The notes under the pieces were generated by a model. The model was not told the origin of the DNA. It saw only the letters and a program-made list of their open reading frames with translations, and did no database searches. Below are positions 7,019 through 15,059 of a stretch of 64,000 bases of DNA, in pieces. A program made the position numbers and the translations under genes. Origin of the DNA: Bacteroidia bacterium (GTDB lineage: Bacteria > Bacteroidota > Bacteroidia > J057); assembly GCA_022760475.1 (NCBI GenBank), contig JALEFZ010000096.1, positions 1 to 64,000 of the forward strand. Reading direction: 5' to 3'. The number at the start of each line of letters is the position of its first letter. The stretch's first letter is position 1.

Positions 7019-7801
7019 ATGCAAGCTATAGAAGTAAACATAGAATCTGAGTTTATTGGCATTCAAGCACAACTTGAATCATACTTGTATCGCCTATCCG
7101 CCAATAAAGAAGATGCAAAAGACCTATTGCAGGATACCTTCCTAAAGGTTAATCAAAAAATAGACAGCTTTCAGGGAAATAGTTCTTTCAAAACCTGGGT
7201 GTTTGCTATTGCGACTAATTTAGCAAGAGACAATCAACGAGTAAAAAATAGATGGAAACTCGAAGTGCAAGACGAATGTAAAAACGCTTCACTATCTACG
7301 CCAAAATATCAGAAAAAAATCATTTCTGCCTTTCAAAATCAAACAGAACAACAATTTGAAATAGCAGAACACATAAATTATTGTTTCACTTGCATTGCTA
7401 AAAATTTAGATTTGGAAGAACAAATAGCTGTGATTTTGAAAGAGTTCTATCAATTTAAAAGAAGTGAAATAGCAAGAATTCTAGGAAAGACAGAAGGGGT
7501 TATAAAACACTTATTATTTAATGGAAGAAAAGAGCTGCAAACTAAATATGAAAAAAGGTGTGCTTTGATCAACAAAACAGGAGTTTGTCACCAATGTTCA
7601 GAGCTTAATGACTTCTTACAAGAAGTCCCAAACTCTAAAGAAAAAGTTGAAAAGCTAAAACTGAATAGAAAAAATAGCTCAGAAACTAATCTTGATATAC
7701 GATTTAACCTAATCAGTAAAATAAACCCATTGAATAGCAAAGCGTCTGAATTGGAAGACAACATACTTCAAATTCTTAGAGAAGTCATAGATGACAAATA
7801 A
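7019..7801 (+). CDS. ECF-type RNA polymerase sigma factor with Cys-containing C-terminal extension
   Basis: From ATG 7019 the protein has region 2 (AKDLLQDTFLKVNQKIDSF and FKTWVFAIATNLARDNQR) and region 4 (VILKEFYQFKRSEIARILGK followed by VIKHLLFNGRKEL). It directs RNA polymerase to a specific promoter set. The C-terminal extension of about 80 residues begins CALINKTGVCHQCSEL, with Cys residues that could bind metal or sense redox state, and ends in a Lys/Glu-rich tail. An upstream TTG at 7001 is possible but gives no homology. No recognisable anti-sigma gene follows; instead a 38-codon frame overlaps its end. It may be self-regulated through the Cys motif (inference). Confidence 0.85.
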   Translation: MQAIEVNIESEFIGIQAQLESYLYRLSANKEDAKDLLQDTFLKVNQKIDSFQGNSSFKTWVFAIATNLARDNQRVKNRWKLEVQDECKNASLSTPKYQKKIISAFQNQTEQQFEIAEHINYCFTCIAKNLDLEEQIAVILKEFYQFKRSEIARILGKTEGVIKHLLFNGRKELQTKYEKRCALINKTGVCHQCSELNDFLQEVPNSKEKVEKLKLNRKNSSETNLDIRFNLISKINPLNSKASELEDNILQILREVIDDK

Positions 7802-7907
7802 GCCCGACCGTTTTGATTTGCTCAAGCGTCTAAAGATTAAACAGCAAAATGAAAGGCACTTTAATTTTAATCTTAACGAGTATGAGTCTATCAGCACAAA
7901 ACCCTAA
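7791..7907 (+). CDS. Possible 38-residue ORF overlapping the sigma gene end
   Basis: An ATG at 7791 lies inside the last codons of the sigma factor gene and opens a frame of 38 codons (MTNKPDRFDLLKRLKIKQQN and onward) ending at TAA 7905-7907. The 11-bp overlap is what is expected of a translationally coupled partner such as an anti-sigma factor. The frame runs into the next gene's start in another frame, so it may be a truncated relic of the original downstream partner rather than a functional peptide. It has no membrane helix or known domain. Confidence 0.25.
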   Translation: MTNKPDRFDLLKRLKIKQQNERHFNFNLNEYESISTKP

Positions 7908-8751
7908 ATGGCTGGACAGAACAGAATATCCTTTTGAAAGCAATTATTTCCAACTTCCAGTAGGTAAAATGCACTACTTGGATGAAGGTGAAGGCGAACC
8001 CATTGTAATGGTCCACGGAAATCCTGGTTGGTCTTTTGAATTTCGAAAAATCGTAAAAGAACTATCCAAAACACATCGGTGTATTGTACCTGACCATATT
8101 GGTTTTGGGCTTTCAGAAAAACCATTCGATTGGGATTATTTGCCCGAAAATCAAGCCAAGAATCTTGAGCTTTTTTTAGATAGTTTAAACCTCGAGAATA
8201 TTACTTTGGTAGTAAATGATTGGGGGGGACCTATTGGATTGTCTTATGCCATTAAGCATCCTAAAAAAGTCAAAAAACTCGTAGTGTTAAATACTTGGAT
8301 GTGGTCATTAGAGAACGATCCATACTACCAAAAATTTAGTGGAATGATGGGAGGTGGTTTTGGGCGTTTTATGATAAAAAACTTTAATATCTTTGGGAGA
8401 ATGGTTGTAAAAGAAGCAGTTGGGGATAAAAAAAAGCTAAAAAAAGATATTCATAAACACTATTACAAACACCTTGAGACGAAAAAAGATAGAAAGGGAT
8501 CCTACGTATTCCCAAAAGCAATTATTGGGTCAAGCAATTGGTTGAATAGCCTTTGGATACAGAGAGAGAAAATAAACGCTATTCCAACAACTATAATTTG
8601 GGGGATGAAGGACATTGCCTTTAGAGAACAAGAACTCAATTATTGGATTGAAAATTGGAAGAATCCGAAAGTAATTAAATTATTAGAAACTGGACATTTC
8701 CCTCAAGAAGAAGCACCAGAAAAAGTGATTGAAGAATTGAAAATAGAATAG
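7849..8751 (+). CDS. Secreted alpha/beta hydrolase, haloalkane dehalogenase-like
   Basis: This 300-residue protein starts with a signal peptide (LILILTSMSLSAQ). The alpha/beta hydrolase core has the oxyanion segment HGNPGW (H56 to W61), nucleophile elbow VNDWGG with Asp124, the acid in WGMKD (Asp255) and His283 in ETGHFPQEEAP. An Asp nucleophile followed by Trp, plus Asn in HGNP, is the halide-binding arrangement of haloalkane dehalogenases. An acid after strand 7 with an Asn-Trp pair fits what is described for subfamily III. The reaction would be hydrolysis of a carbon-halogen bond; epoxide hydrolase-like activity is an alternative. A signal peptide is unusual for the family. A terminator-like hairpin follows. 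Confidence 0.8.
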   Translation: MKGTLILILTSMSLSAQNPKWLDRTEYPFESNYFQLPVGKMHYLDEGEGEPIVMVHGNPGWSFEFRKIVKELSKTHRCIVPDHIGFGLSEKPFDWDYLPENQAKNLELFLDSLNLENITLVVNDWGGPIGLSYAIKHPKKVKKLVVLNTWMWSLENDPYYQKFSGMMGGGFGRFMIKNFNIFGRMVVKEAVGDKKKLKKDIHKHYYKHLETKKDRKGSYVFPKAIIGSSNWLNSLWIQREKINAIPTTIIWGMKDIAFREQELNYWIENWKNPKVIKLLETGHFPQEEAPEKVIEELKIE

Positions 8752-8850
8752 CCAGCAATTAACAAAATATATGAAATACTCCCTGAAATCATAGCCGCCT
8801 ATCGGCAGGCTACGTTTCTCACACAAAACGTTCCCAAGAAGCAAAAAATA

Positions 8851-8884
8851 AGAAGCCCTATTTAATCAAGTAGGGCTATTTCTC
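8851..8884 (+). terminator. Probable terminator after the hydrolase gene
   Basis: AGCCCTA (8854-8860) pairs with TAGGGCT (8871-8877) around a 10-base loop, followed by ATTTCTC. The stem is short and the T-run weak. A second inverted repeat (TAGCCGCC at 8792-8799 with GGC-A-GGCTA at 8804-8812) lies just upstream. Confidence 0.45.
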
Positions 8885-8904
8885 ATTGTTGGGAGGTCCT
8901 AAAA

Positions 8905-9074
8905 CTTAAAGTTACCAAAAAGGATTTCGAATCTTCAGCCCTGAATATTAGTGAGATAACCTACAACCTAGGTTACAATGATGAAAAAACTTTTAGAAAA
9001 ACATTCAAAAAATAAACAGACTATCTCCTTTGGGTTTTAGGAAAAAATTCAACCGTGGTGTGGCACTTTCCTGA
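8905..9074 (+). pseudogene. Decayed C-terminal end of an AraC family regulator
   Basis: One frame encodes ALNISEITYNLGYNDEKTFR followed by KTFKK, the second helix-turn-helix of AraC proteins. It stops at about 9013. The next frame then gives INRLSPLGFRKKFNRG, the conserved SPxxFR ending, and stops at 9072-9074. A single frameshift therefore separates two adjacent halves of the same domain. The sensing domain and first HTH are missing. Confidence 0.65.
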
Positions 9075-9101
9075 TTGATTAAAACGAAAGGGAAAAACAA
9101 C

Positions 9102-9170
9102 GTACAACAAAGTATACTTGTCCTATGCCGCCCATTCAGGACGGCAAGTCAGGTATGCGACAGGTTCTCG
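9102..9170 (+). other. Structured intergenic hairpin, weakly attC-like
   Basis: The segment begins GTACAAC and ends GTTCTCG. Internal arms CTTGTCCTATGCC (9117-9129) and GGTATGCGACAGG (9152-9164) pair at 9 of 13 positions. A competing small hairpin, TGCCG 9126-9130 with CGGCA 9142-9146, is also possible. It precedes an isolated hypothetical lipoprotein gene. The site resembles the hairpin at 2366-2436 only in layout, not in sequence, so an integron link is speculative. Confidence 0.2.
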
Positions 9171-9197
9171 GGAGGCAGAAAATAAATAGACAAAAAA

Positions 9198-9737
9198 ATG
9201 ATATTAAGGCAATTAATAATACTGATGATTTTATCAACTCTGGTTGGGTGTGAATTCAAAGGAAGCAAAGAAAAGGTGAATATGTATGAACAGATATGTT
9301 TTGAATTTTATCCCTCATTTATTTCGTCTTCAGAGTTCATTTTTGAAATAAAAGATGAAGAACCTTTATTGAATTATAAAATCTTTAGCCCAAACTCATT
9401 TCCTGGCAAAAATGATACAATAGCTTTTCTTGACGAAGGAAAGGTGAATTTAAGTTTAAATGATTACGCTGAGTTCAAATCAGTTGTAGAACAAATTGAT
9501 TTTATCAATTACAATAATGAAGATAAAAGATTAATGTTAGATGGTATTTCTGTTAGAATTAGCAAAATAAACGTTTATGGAGACACAGCAAAAATTGAGT
9601 TTAGAAGTCCTGATAGAGAAGGATTTAAAGTTGAATACAGCTTAATGGATGCATTTTTCAATTTAGTAGAAAGCTCTACTAAGGAAAGATTGCAAATTGA
9701 ATATGTTGAAGCACTTAAAGGATATTTTGATTATTAA
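9198..9737 (+). CDS. Hypothetical lipoprotein
   Basis: The 179-residue protein has a lipoprotein signal (LIILMILSTLVGC, Cys at 18) and no recognised domain. The mature part is acidic and mixed alpha/beta in appearance, with aromatic-rich segments (ICFEFYPSFISSSEFIFEI) and a C-terminal helix (RLQIEYVEALKGYF). The gene is AT-rich and stands alone between a decayed AraC gene and a frameshifted ORF. This is the pattern of accessory, possibly transferred, DNA. ATG 9198 is the only start that keeps the signal. Confidence 0.6.
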   Translation: MILRQLIILMILSTLVGCEFKGSKEKVNMYEQICFEFYPSFISSSEFIFEIKDEEPLLNYKIFSPNSFPGKNDTIAFLDEGKVNLSLNDYAEFKSVVEQIDFINYNNEDKRLMLDGISVRISKINVYGDTAKIEFRSPDREGFKVEYSLMDAFFNLVESSTKERLQIEYVEALKGYFDY

Positions 9738-9781
9738 CTTCCAATAAAGAAAACAAACGAAGCTCGATTGGAAAATAAGAA

Positions 9782-10059
9782 TTGGGGAGTTTAGACATCA
9801 AAAAAAGGAGAGGAATTAAACGATTTCACGTACTTCCATATGATAAGCCAGTAATTTTTGATTGTACAAACTTCCCAGGAATGAGTGATATATACCCCGG
9901 CTTATTTAGAGAGTTAAACAATGCCAAGAAAATTTATTACCAATATTCAATGAAGAATATTGGAACGATGATTTAAGCCAAGTTGGGAACTGTAAATTGT
10001 TTGGCGACAGAAAAATATTGATAGAAGAAATAATAAAGCTAGCCGAGCACAAAGTGTAG
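9782..10059 (+). pseudogene. Frameshifted hypothetical protein gene
   Basis: The first frame (no ATG; TTG at 9782) carries KPVIFDCTNFPGMSDIYPGL and LFREL, then loses coherence. From about 9915 a different frame continues with CQENLLPIFNEEYWNDDL, LSQVGNCKLFGDRKIL and IEEIIKLAEHKV, and stops at 10057-10059. Amino acid composition on both sides is protein-like, so one frameshift in a single small gene is the simplest reading. The 5' end may also be lost. Family not recognised. Confidence 0.45.
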
Positions 10060-10095
10060 CTGCAAACAAAAAACTCCCTTCATTCCAAACAATAG

Positions 10096-10109
10096 ACAGA
10101 CTTGTCCGT
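10096..10109 (+). promoter_or_regulatory. TetR-type operator upstream of the tetR gene
   Basis: ACAGAC-TT-GTCCGT is a near-perfect 6+2+6 palindrome 12 bp before the regulator start. It differs from the site at 10705-10718 at one arm position and in the spacer. Its position suggests autorepression. Confidence 0.65.
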
Positions 10110-10120
10110 TTTATAGGAAT

Positions 10121-10684
10121 ATGAAGAATGGTACCAGACGTCATATCATAGAGATAGCCTCAGAGCTATTTTATAAAAATGGGTATAATTCCACGGGAAT
10201 CAACGAAATCATCAAAGAGTCAGGGATAGCCAAAGCAACTCTTTACAATCACTTCAAATCTAAGGAAGATTTATTGTTGGTCTATCTGGACGTTAAAGAC
10301 AATGAGTTGATAAAGCACATTAAGGAGTTCTGTAATAATAAGCCAATGGGAAATAATAGACTCATTGCAGTCCTGGAGTTCTTGGTTTTTTTCTTTAAAC
10401 AGGATAATTTTAATGGATGTTGGTGTATACGTTCTATGGCGGAAGTGCCAAAAGAGAACCAAAGGGTTCGATTAAAAATAAAAAGTAACAAGAAAAAGTT
10501 TCTAGACTTTTTGCAGCAGTTAGTAATCGAAAACAAACCTGAATTGAGTTTGACAAAGCAGGAACAGTTGGGCAATCAACTTTACCTTCTATATGAAGGT
10601 GCACTTACAGAAAGTCATATTCACGATGCAGTATGGCCCATTGAGACTTCAATTGTTATTTTGAAGGATAAGCTAAAAGGATAA
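10121..10684 (+). CDS. TetR/AcrR family transcriptional regulator
   Basis: The 187-residue protein has an N-terminal TetR helix-turn-helix (residues 8-54: IIEIASELFYKNGYNSTGIN through GIAKATLYNHFKSKEDLL). The helical ligand-binding domain that follows resembles TetR_C members that use a Cys-Trp-Cys segment (NGCWCIRSM, about 98-106). It most likely represses itself and the adjacent short-chain dehydrogenase gene, since the same 14-bp palindrome precedes both. The inducer is unknown; related regulator/SDR pairs respond to small electrophiles or phenolics, but that is only an analogy. The gene is 52 bp upstream of the SDR gene. Confidence 0.9.
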   Translation: MKNGTRRHIIEIASELFYKNGYNSTGINEIIKESGIAKATLYNHFKSKEDLLLVYLDVKDNELIKHIKEFCNNKPMGNNRLIAVLEFLVFFFKQDNFNGCWCIRSMAEVPKENQRVRLKIKSNKKKFLDFLQQLVIENKPELSLTKQEQLGNQLYLLYEGALTESHIHDAVWPIETSIVILKDKLKG

Positions 10685-10704
10685 AATTTTTTTTAACCGA
10701 ATAG

Positions 10705-10718
10705 ACAGACCTGTCTGT
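10705..10718 (+). promoter_or_regulatory. TetR-type operator upstream of the SDR gene
   Basis: ACAGAC-CT-GTCTGT is a perfect 6-bp palindrome with a 2-bp spacer, 18 bp before the SDR start codon. The same motif with one arm change precedes the tetR gene. Confidence 0.7.
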
Positions 10719-10736
10719 TCATAAATCTATAAAATC

Positions 10737-11483
10737 ATGTCAAATCTTTCATCGAAAGTAGCATTAATCATTGGGGGAACAAGTGGTATTGGAAAAGCAA
10801 CGGCTGAGGCGTTGTTAAAACAAGATGCAACGGTTCATGTTGTGGGTCGAAACCCACAAAAAATTGCCGATGCCCCTAATCTTATTAAACATCAAGTTGA
10901 TATTACCGATAAAGAGGAAGTAGCCAACTTGACCCATAAGATTAACCAATTGTCCAACTTGGACTATTTGGTCAATGCTTCTGGAATTTTTGGACCTAAA
11001 CCGTTTTTGGAACATACCGCAGCCGATTACGACGCTTATTTGGATTTGAATAGGGGCTTCTTTTTCATCAGTCAAGCCGCTGCAATAGCTATGAAAAAAA
11101 GTGGTGGTGGTGCTATCGTCAATGTAGGTTCTATGTGGGCAAAACAGGCTGTCAAAGCCACCCCCTCTTCTGCATATTCTATGCAAAAAGCAGGCTTGCA
11201 TTCCCTAACACAACACTTGGCAATGGAATTAGCCGATTATAAAATACGGGTTAATGCTGTTTCTCCTGCTGTTGTAGATACGCCTGTTTATCATGGTGTA
11301 TTTGGAAGCGAAAGTGCTGCAAAAGATGCTTTAGTTGGCTTTAATAATTTCCATCCTATTGGTCGTAACGGAAAAGCAGAAGACATCGCTAACTCTATAT
11401 TGTTTTTGCTCTCTGAAGATGCTGCTTGGATTACAGGGACGATAGTAGATATTGACGGTGGAGTAATGGCAGGAAGGAATTAA
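10737..11483 (+). CDS. SDR family NAD(P)-dependent oxidoreductase
   Basis: This 248-residue classical short-chain dehydrogenase has the cofactor-binding GGTSGIG at 13-19, NASG at 80-83, catalytic Ser132 (NVGSMWA), Tyr147 and Lys151 (YSMQK), and the C-terminal IDGG loop near the end. It would oxidise or reduce a small alcohol/carbonyl substrate with NAD(P). HVVGRN after strand 2, with Arg38, suggests NADP preference. It is controlled by the divergently unrelated but adjacent TetR gene upstream through a shared operator. A strong hairpin terminator follows, so it ends the transcript. Confidence 0.92.
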   Translation: MSNLSSKVALIIGGTSGIGKATAEALLKQDATVHVVGRNPQKIADAPNLIKHQVDITDKEEVANLTHKINQLSNLDYLVNASGIFGPKPFLEHTAADYDAYLDLNRGFFFISQAAAIAMKKSGGGAIVNVGSMWAKQAVKATPSSAYSMQKAGLHSLTQHLAMELADYKIRVNAVSPAVVDTPVYHGVFGSESAAKDALVGFNNFHPIGRNGKAEDIANSILFLLSEDAAWITGTIVDIDGGVMAGRN

Positions 11484-11515
11484 AGCGCATCAATACCTAC
11501 TAATGAGTTAAAAAT

Positions 11516-11550
11516 TAAGAGATTATCATTAATTTGATAATCTCTTATTA
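11516..11550 (+). terminator. Terminator after the SDR gene
   Basis: A perfect 13-bp stem, TAAGAGATTATCA (11516-11528) with TGATAATCTCTTA (11535-11547), closes a 6-base loop. It lies 33 bp after the SDR stop. The AT-rich flanks make it usable in both directions. Confidence 0.7.
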
Positions 11551-11661
11551 TAATACGTGAGGCTAACCACGCTAGCAAAGACTATGATGTCCATCCCCCT
11601 AATCATCGGCTCAGCACATAGCGAAGCCGTTCACCATCACCAGGAAAAAGAAAAAGATAGA

Positions 11662-12603
11662 ATGGGAAAAAGATACTTAACGATAATAATTTTTCTAATT
11701 TCTTTTTTAGAGATAAATGGGCAAAACTCACTATTTATCAATTTTCATAGAATTGATTCAAGCAGAACCAGTATTGATGCAATTGAATTACTAGAAGAGT
11801 TAAATTGGGAGAACCTTAAAAAATTCTGTGATACGACAGAAGAATATAGCGCACGAATAATTGAAAATCAGCATACTAAAACTTATGAATACAGAGAAAG
11901 ATCAAGAGCAGGAGCTAACTTTACTTTGGTGGTTTATAAAGGTAAAGTTTTAGAGTATTACGCTAGTGAAAGAAATATTTTCTATACCAGCTACTTTGAC
12001 AGAAAATTATTGATTGAATATATTTATAAGGACGAAAAAAATAGAAACTCAAAGTGGGCTTTAAGTGAAAAAGAACTGTCAGTACAATCCAACAAAGTAA
12101 TCGAAGCTTATTACACTCTTTTGGGATTCATCGATTCAAGAGATGAATACGGTTGGCTTTGCGAATATTCAGCAATAGGTTATCCACCCAAAAAAAGAAG
12201 AGCGGTATTAACGTTAATAAATTCCAACAAAAGAGATTTTTTGGTCAAGTTATTAGATCACCCAAACACTCAAACTAAATTATATGCTGCTGATGCCTTG
12301 ATTTATCTTGATATGGTAAAAGAAATAGAAACAGTAGAGTTCAATCAATTCAAAGGCAGGAGAAGAGGAATCAGGCGTCTCAAAATAAGTTATATTCAAA
12401 GTTATAAGTTAAAAAACAATGAATGGCGAAAAATAAAGCAAATTAGAGACGATAAGCTTGATGTTGTAACCTGCGGTAATTCGGGTTCCTTCAAGCAATA
12501 CAAATCAACTACAAGGGAATTACTTTCAAAAGAATCCATAAGTGAAATTTATAACAACTACCAATTGTTAAAAAAAGTTGGGTACCTTAAGATACCTAGA
12601 TAA
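11662..12603 (+). CDS. Secreted hypothetical protein
   Basis: From ATG 11662 the protein starts with a signal peptide (YLTIIIFLISFLEINGQ) and has about 313 residues. An in-frame ATG-less extension reaches back to 11557 but codes for implausible sequence. The middle part contains SNKRDFLVKLLDHPNTQTKL and YAADALIYLDM, which resemble a single HEAT-like helical pair. The remainder has charged, AT-rich composition without a recognised family. It stands alone between a terminator and a repeat element and looks like accessory DNA. Confidence 0.6.
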   Translation: MGKRYLTIIIFLISFLEINGQNSLFINFHRIDSSRTSIDAIELLEELNWENLKKFCDTTEEYSARIIENQHTKTYEYRERSRAGANFTLVVYKGKVLEYYASERNIFYTSYFDRKLLIEYIYKDEKNRNSKWALSEKELSVQSNKVIEAYYTLLGFIDSRDEYGWLCEYSAIGYPPKKRRAVLTLINSNKRDFLVKLLDHPNTQTKLYAADALIYLDMVKEIETVEFNQFKGRRRGIRRLKISYIQSYKLKNNEWRKIKQIRDDKLDVVTCGNSGSFKQYKSTTRELLSKESISEIYNNYQLLKKVGYLKIPR

Positions 12604-12646
12604 ACAAAGGCAAATACAAAACAAAGCATAGTTGCGAATTGCCATT

Positions 12647-12892
12647 ACCAAGTTGCCATTTGTGCTACATTCTCTTATTTGCTAATAGACAAAGCTGCCA
12701 TTACCAGACAGCCTAAGGTGTCAACCTAGGCAACCCGTGGTGTCATTTCGAGCTTATGCGACAAACCTACTCACCCTACTGCATATATCCCTCACTAATC
12801 TTCGAGAGGACATGTTTCATTCGAGAAGATAGTTAGGCATGGATCGAGATGGTATTTACCCTTTAAGTCTGTTAAACTAGCATCTTGGGTTA
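12647..12892 (-). repeat. Interspersed repeat, copy A (about 246 bp)
   Basis: Read on the minus strand, this segment starts AACCCAAGATGCT and ends GGCAACTTGGT. It aligns over its whole length with copies at 37058-37304 and 54206-54434. Shared blocks include AAAGGGTAAAT, AGGGTGAGTAG, AGCTCGAAATGAC and AGCAAATAA. Ends form an imperfect inverted repeat (CCAAG-TGC / GC-ACTTGG). It occupies most of the gap 12604-13017; nothing else was recognised there. Confidence 0.8.
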
Positions 12893-13017
12893 TTTTAGGA
12901 TGTTCAGATATTACTAAAACACTCAAAAATAAAGTCATTTGCCCCTAGTTTTAAAAAGGGATGAGCTCAATGTCCCCCGAAAGTACAGCCATACCGTCCC
13001 GGCTTTTAGGTAAAAGG

Positions 13018-14952
13018 TCAATTTCTCATCAGTTTCCGCCTTAATTCCCCGTAGATGGCACCATTCTCACGGATGAATTCTACCTTCAAGAGGTAAACCC
13101 CAGCGCACAGTTTTTCAAGATCCAGTGTAAGTTCCTGATCTTCTATTCGATGCTGACCCGAAACCAAGCTCCTTCCATTCAGGTCAACCAATTCTACATT
13201 AGCTCGGTAGATTCCGGAGGGTATATTTTGAAGGTTTAGCTGTCCATCTGTGGGATTGGGAAATAAGTTGATATCGTCTTCAAGCTCCTCCAAAACATTG
13301 ACAGTACTTTTAGGGTCTTGAAATATCTGGATCGTCACCGTTAGTGTGTCTCCGATAATAGTCAGGCTGCCAGATCGATTCATGTTTGTCTCGTTTGGAT
13401 CGATGGTTAGGCGGAGTTCTGTGTCCCCTGATCCAGACGAAAGGTTGGTTGATATCCAGTTGGAACTGCTTATAACTGTCCAGCTGACATTACTGGAAAT
13501 CACCACCGAGTTGTTTTCCCCCTCTCCGTCTATGTAGAGTTGGGAAGTATTTGCTGTGACATAATTAATCGGACTGTTGAATAAGTAGGAGGGACCTGTA
13601 TTCATTTCAGTAGCATGGGGCTGGACGGAGACCGCTGATGAAAATTCGGAAGCACCGATCGCTTGCTTGGCGATGGAGTCAGGTCTCAAGGCCTGCATCA
13701 CATCAAGTGCTAGTTCATGATCATAGTCCATACCTGGAAAAAGGGGAATCGCAGGATAACCGGCGCTGGCCGAGGCCAATACCGAACTATTGGAGTCCGG
13801 CTGAAAAAAGCCCTCGATATTCATATTCAGTTGAGGATCTACGTTGGAAAGTCCTATGGATGGTGAAGTAATCCCAAGGGTACCGAATGAATAGTTTCCA
13901 ATCCATGTCTCGTTTCCAGTGTCATCCTGAAATAACCTACCAATTGGATTTGCAAAGACATTATTGGCAATGGTGACATTCGCAGGGGGGTTACTGCCTG
14001 GGCCTCCTAACCTTACTTCCTCTGATCCTATTATGGTATTATGATAAATATGAATATCACTCAAGGGATCTTTTGAGTCGTTCATGAGGTAAATGACCCT
14101 TTTATCCAGGTCTTCAAAATAATTGTTGTAAATGAAATGATGAGAGCCTTCCCTTATTCTAATTCCACCCATTCCATTTAGAAAGAAGTTCCCGTATACA
14201 ATTCCTTCATCCCCATGCCTCAGGACCAGCTCAGCTACCGGGTTATTTTCGAAGGTGTTATATCGATATACATTTTGCCGTGCTTTATGAGAGATGATTT
14301 CACCGTCTCCGTTGCACCTTGTAAAGTAGCAGTACTCTACCAACGTACGGCTATCCAGGTTGCCTTGAGAACTGAGGCCAATTCTGATGGGCTCTATGCC
14401 CTCATCCAGACCTATCCCTTCAAAATTCTTGAAAGAACAATGTTGAATCTTGTGATAGCCAGGCTCGTTATCGACCAATATGGAGAGGATGTTCTGATCA
14501 TCAAGGTTGAGACGGTTTTCAAAGTTACAATAGCTTATTGTCGTTCTTCTGGATGCTTCATATACCCGGAGATATTTGAAACATGTGTAATTCTGGATAT
14601 TGACATGAGTAATTACGACATCACTCCCATAGACCCTGATGATATCCAGGTTCCCAATGTAGCCGCCAATGTATTGAAAGCCGGAAAAAGTAACGTCATT
14701 GGCATTGATGACAAGTCTGGAGACTCCTGTAAACAAAACGGTTCCGTATGTTTCTGCGGTTACGGTTACTCCGTCTGTGTTGACATCCATTCGAACATCA
14801 TAGTAAATACCTGATTTCCATACGATTGTATCCCCAGCCGAGGCTTGCTGCTGAGCCGTGTTAAACTCTATCCCTGAGGATACCTCATAGCGGCTTTGCG
14901 CAAAAACAAGTGCATGTAGGGATAGCAAAGAAAACAGCCAAGTAAGTCTCAT
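13018..14952 (-). CDS. PL6 family alginate lyase with BACON and T9SS sorting domains
   Basis: This 644-residue secreted enzyme has a signal peptide (LFSLLSLHALVFAQ), a right-handed parallel beta-helix (about 25-430) of the chondroitinase B/PL6 type, a BACON-like domain (about 455-545: SSNVSWTVISSSNWIST) and a C-terminal type A sorting domain (about 555-644, NLFPNPTDGQLNL). The PL6 signature is intact: N214 and E218 as likely calcium ligands (RCNGDGEII), Lys223 (SHKARQNVYRYNTF) as base and Arg245 (LVLRHGD) as acid. It would cleave alginate by beta-elimination outside the cell, often with preference for MG or G blocks in this family. It follows the PL7 gene by 107 bp in the alginate locus. Confidence 0.9.
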   Translation of the reverse strand: MRLTWLFSLLSLHALVFAQSRYEVSSGIEFNTAQQQASAGDTIVWKSGIYYDVRMDVNTDGVTVTAETYGTVLFTGVSRLVINANDVTFSGFQYIGGYIGNLDIIRVYGSDVVITHVNIQNYTCFKYLRVYEASRRTTISYCNFENRLNLDDQNILSILVDNEPGYHKIQHCSFKNFEGIGLDEGIEPIRIGLSSQGNLDSRTLVEYCYFTRCNGDGEIISHKARQNVYRYNTFENNPVAELVLRHGDEGIVYGNFFLNGMGGIRIREGSHHFIYNNYFEDLDKRVIYLMNDSKDPLSDIHIYHNTIIGSEEVRLGGPGSNPPANVTIANNVFANPIGRLFQDDTGNETWIGNYSFGTLGITSPSIGLSNVDPQLNMNIEGFFQPDSNSSVLASASAGYPAIPLFPGMDYDHELALDVMQALRPDSIAKQAIGASEFSSAVSVQPHATEMNTGPSYLFNSPINYVTANTSQLYIDGEGENNSVVISSNVSWTVISSSNWISTNLSSGSGDTELRLTIDPNETNMNRSGSLTIIGDTLTVTIQIFQDPKSTVNVLEELEDDINLFPNPTDGQLNLQNIPSGIYRANVELVDLNGRSLVSGQHRIEDQELTLDLEKLCAGVYLLKVEFIRENGAIYGELRRKLMRN

Positions 14953-15059
14953 ATTGGTCGGCTTTAAATAAAAGTTCGAAAAATCATCAATCCCAAAATG
15001 GGTAAAACATCACAGATAGAATAAAAGACACAACATACATGAGTGAATCATTCTGATCC

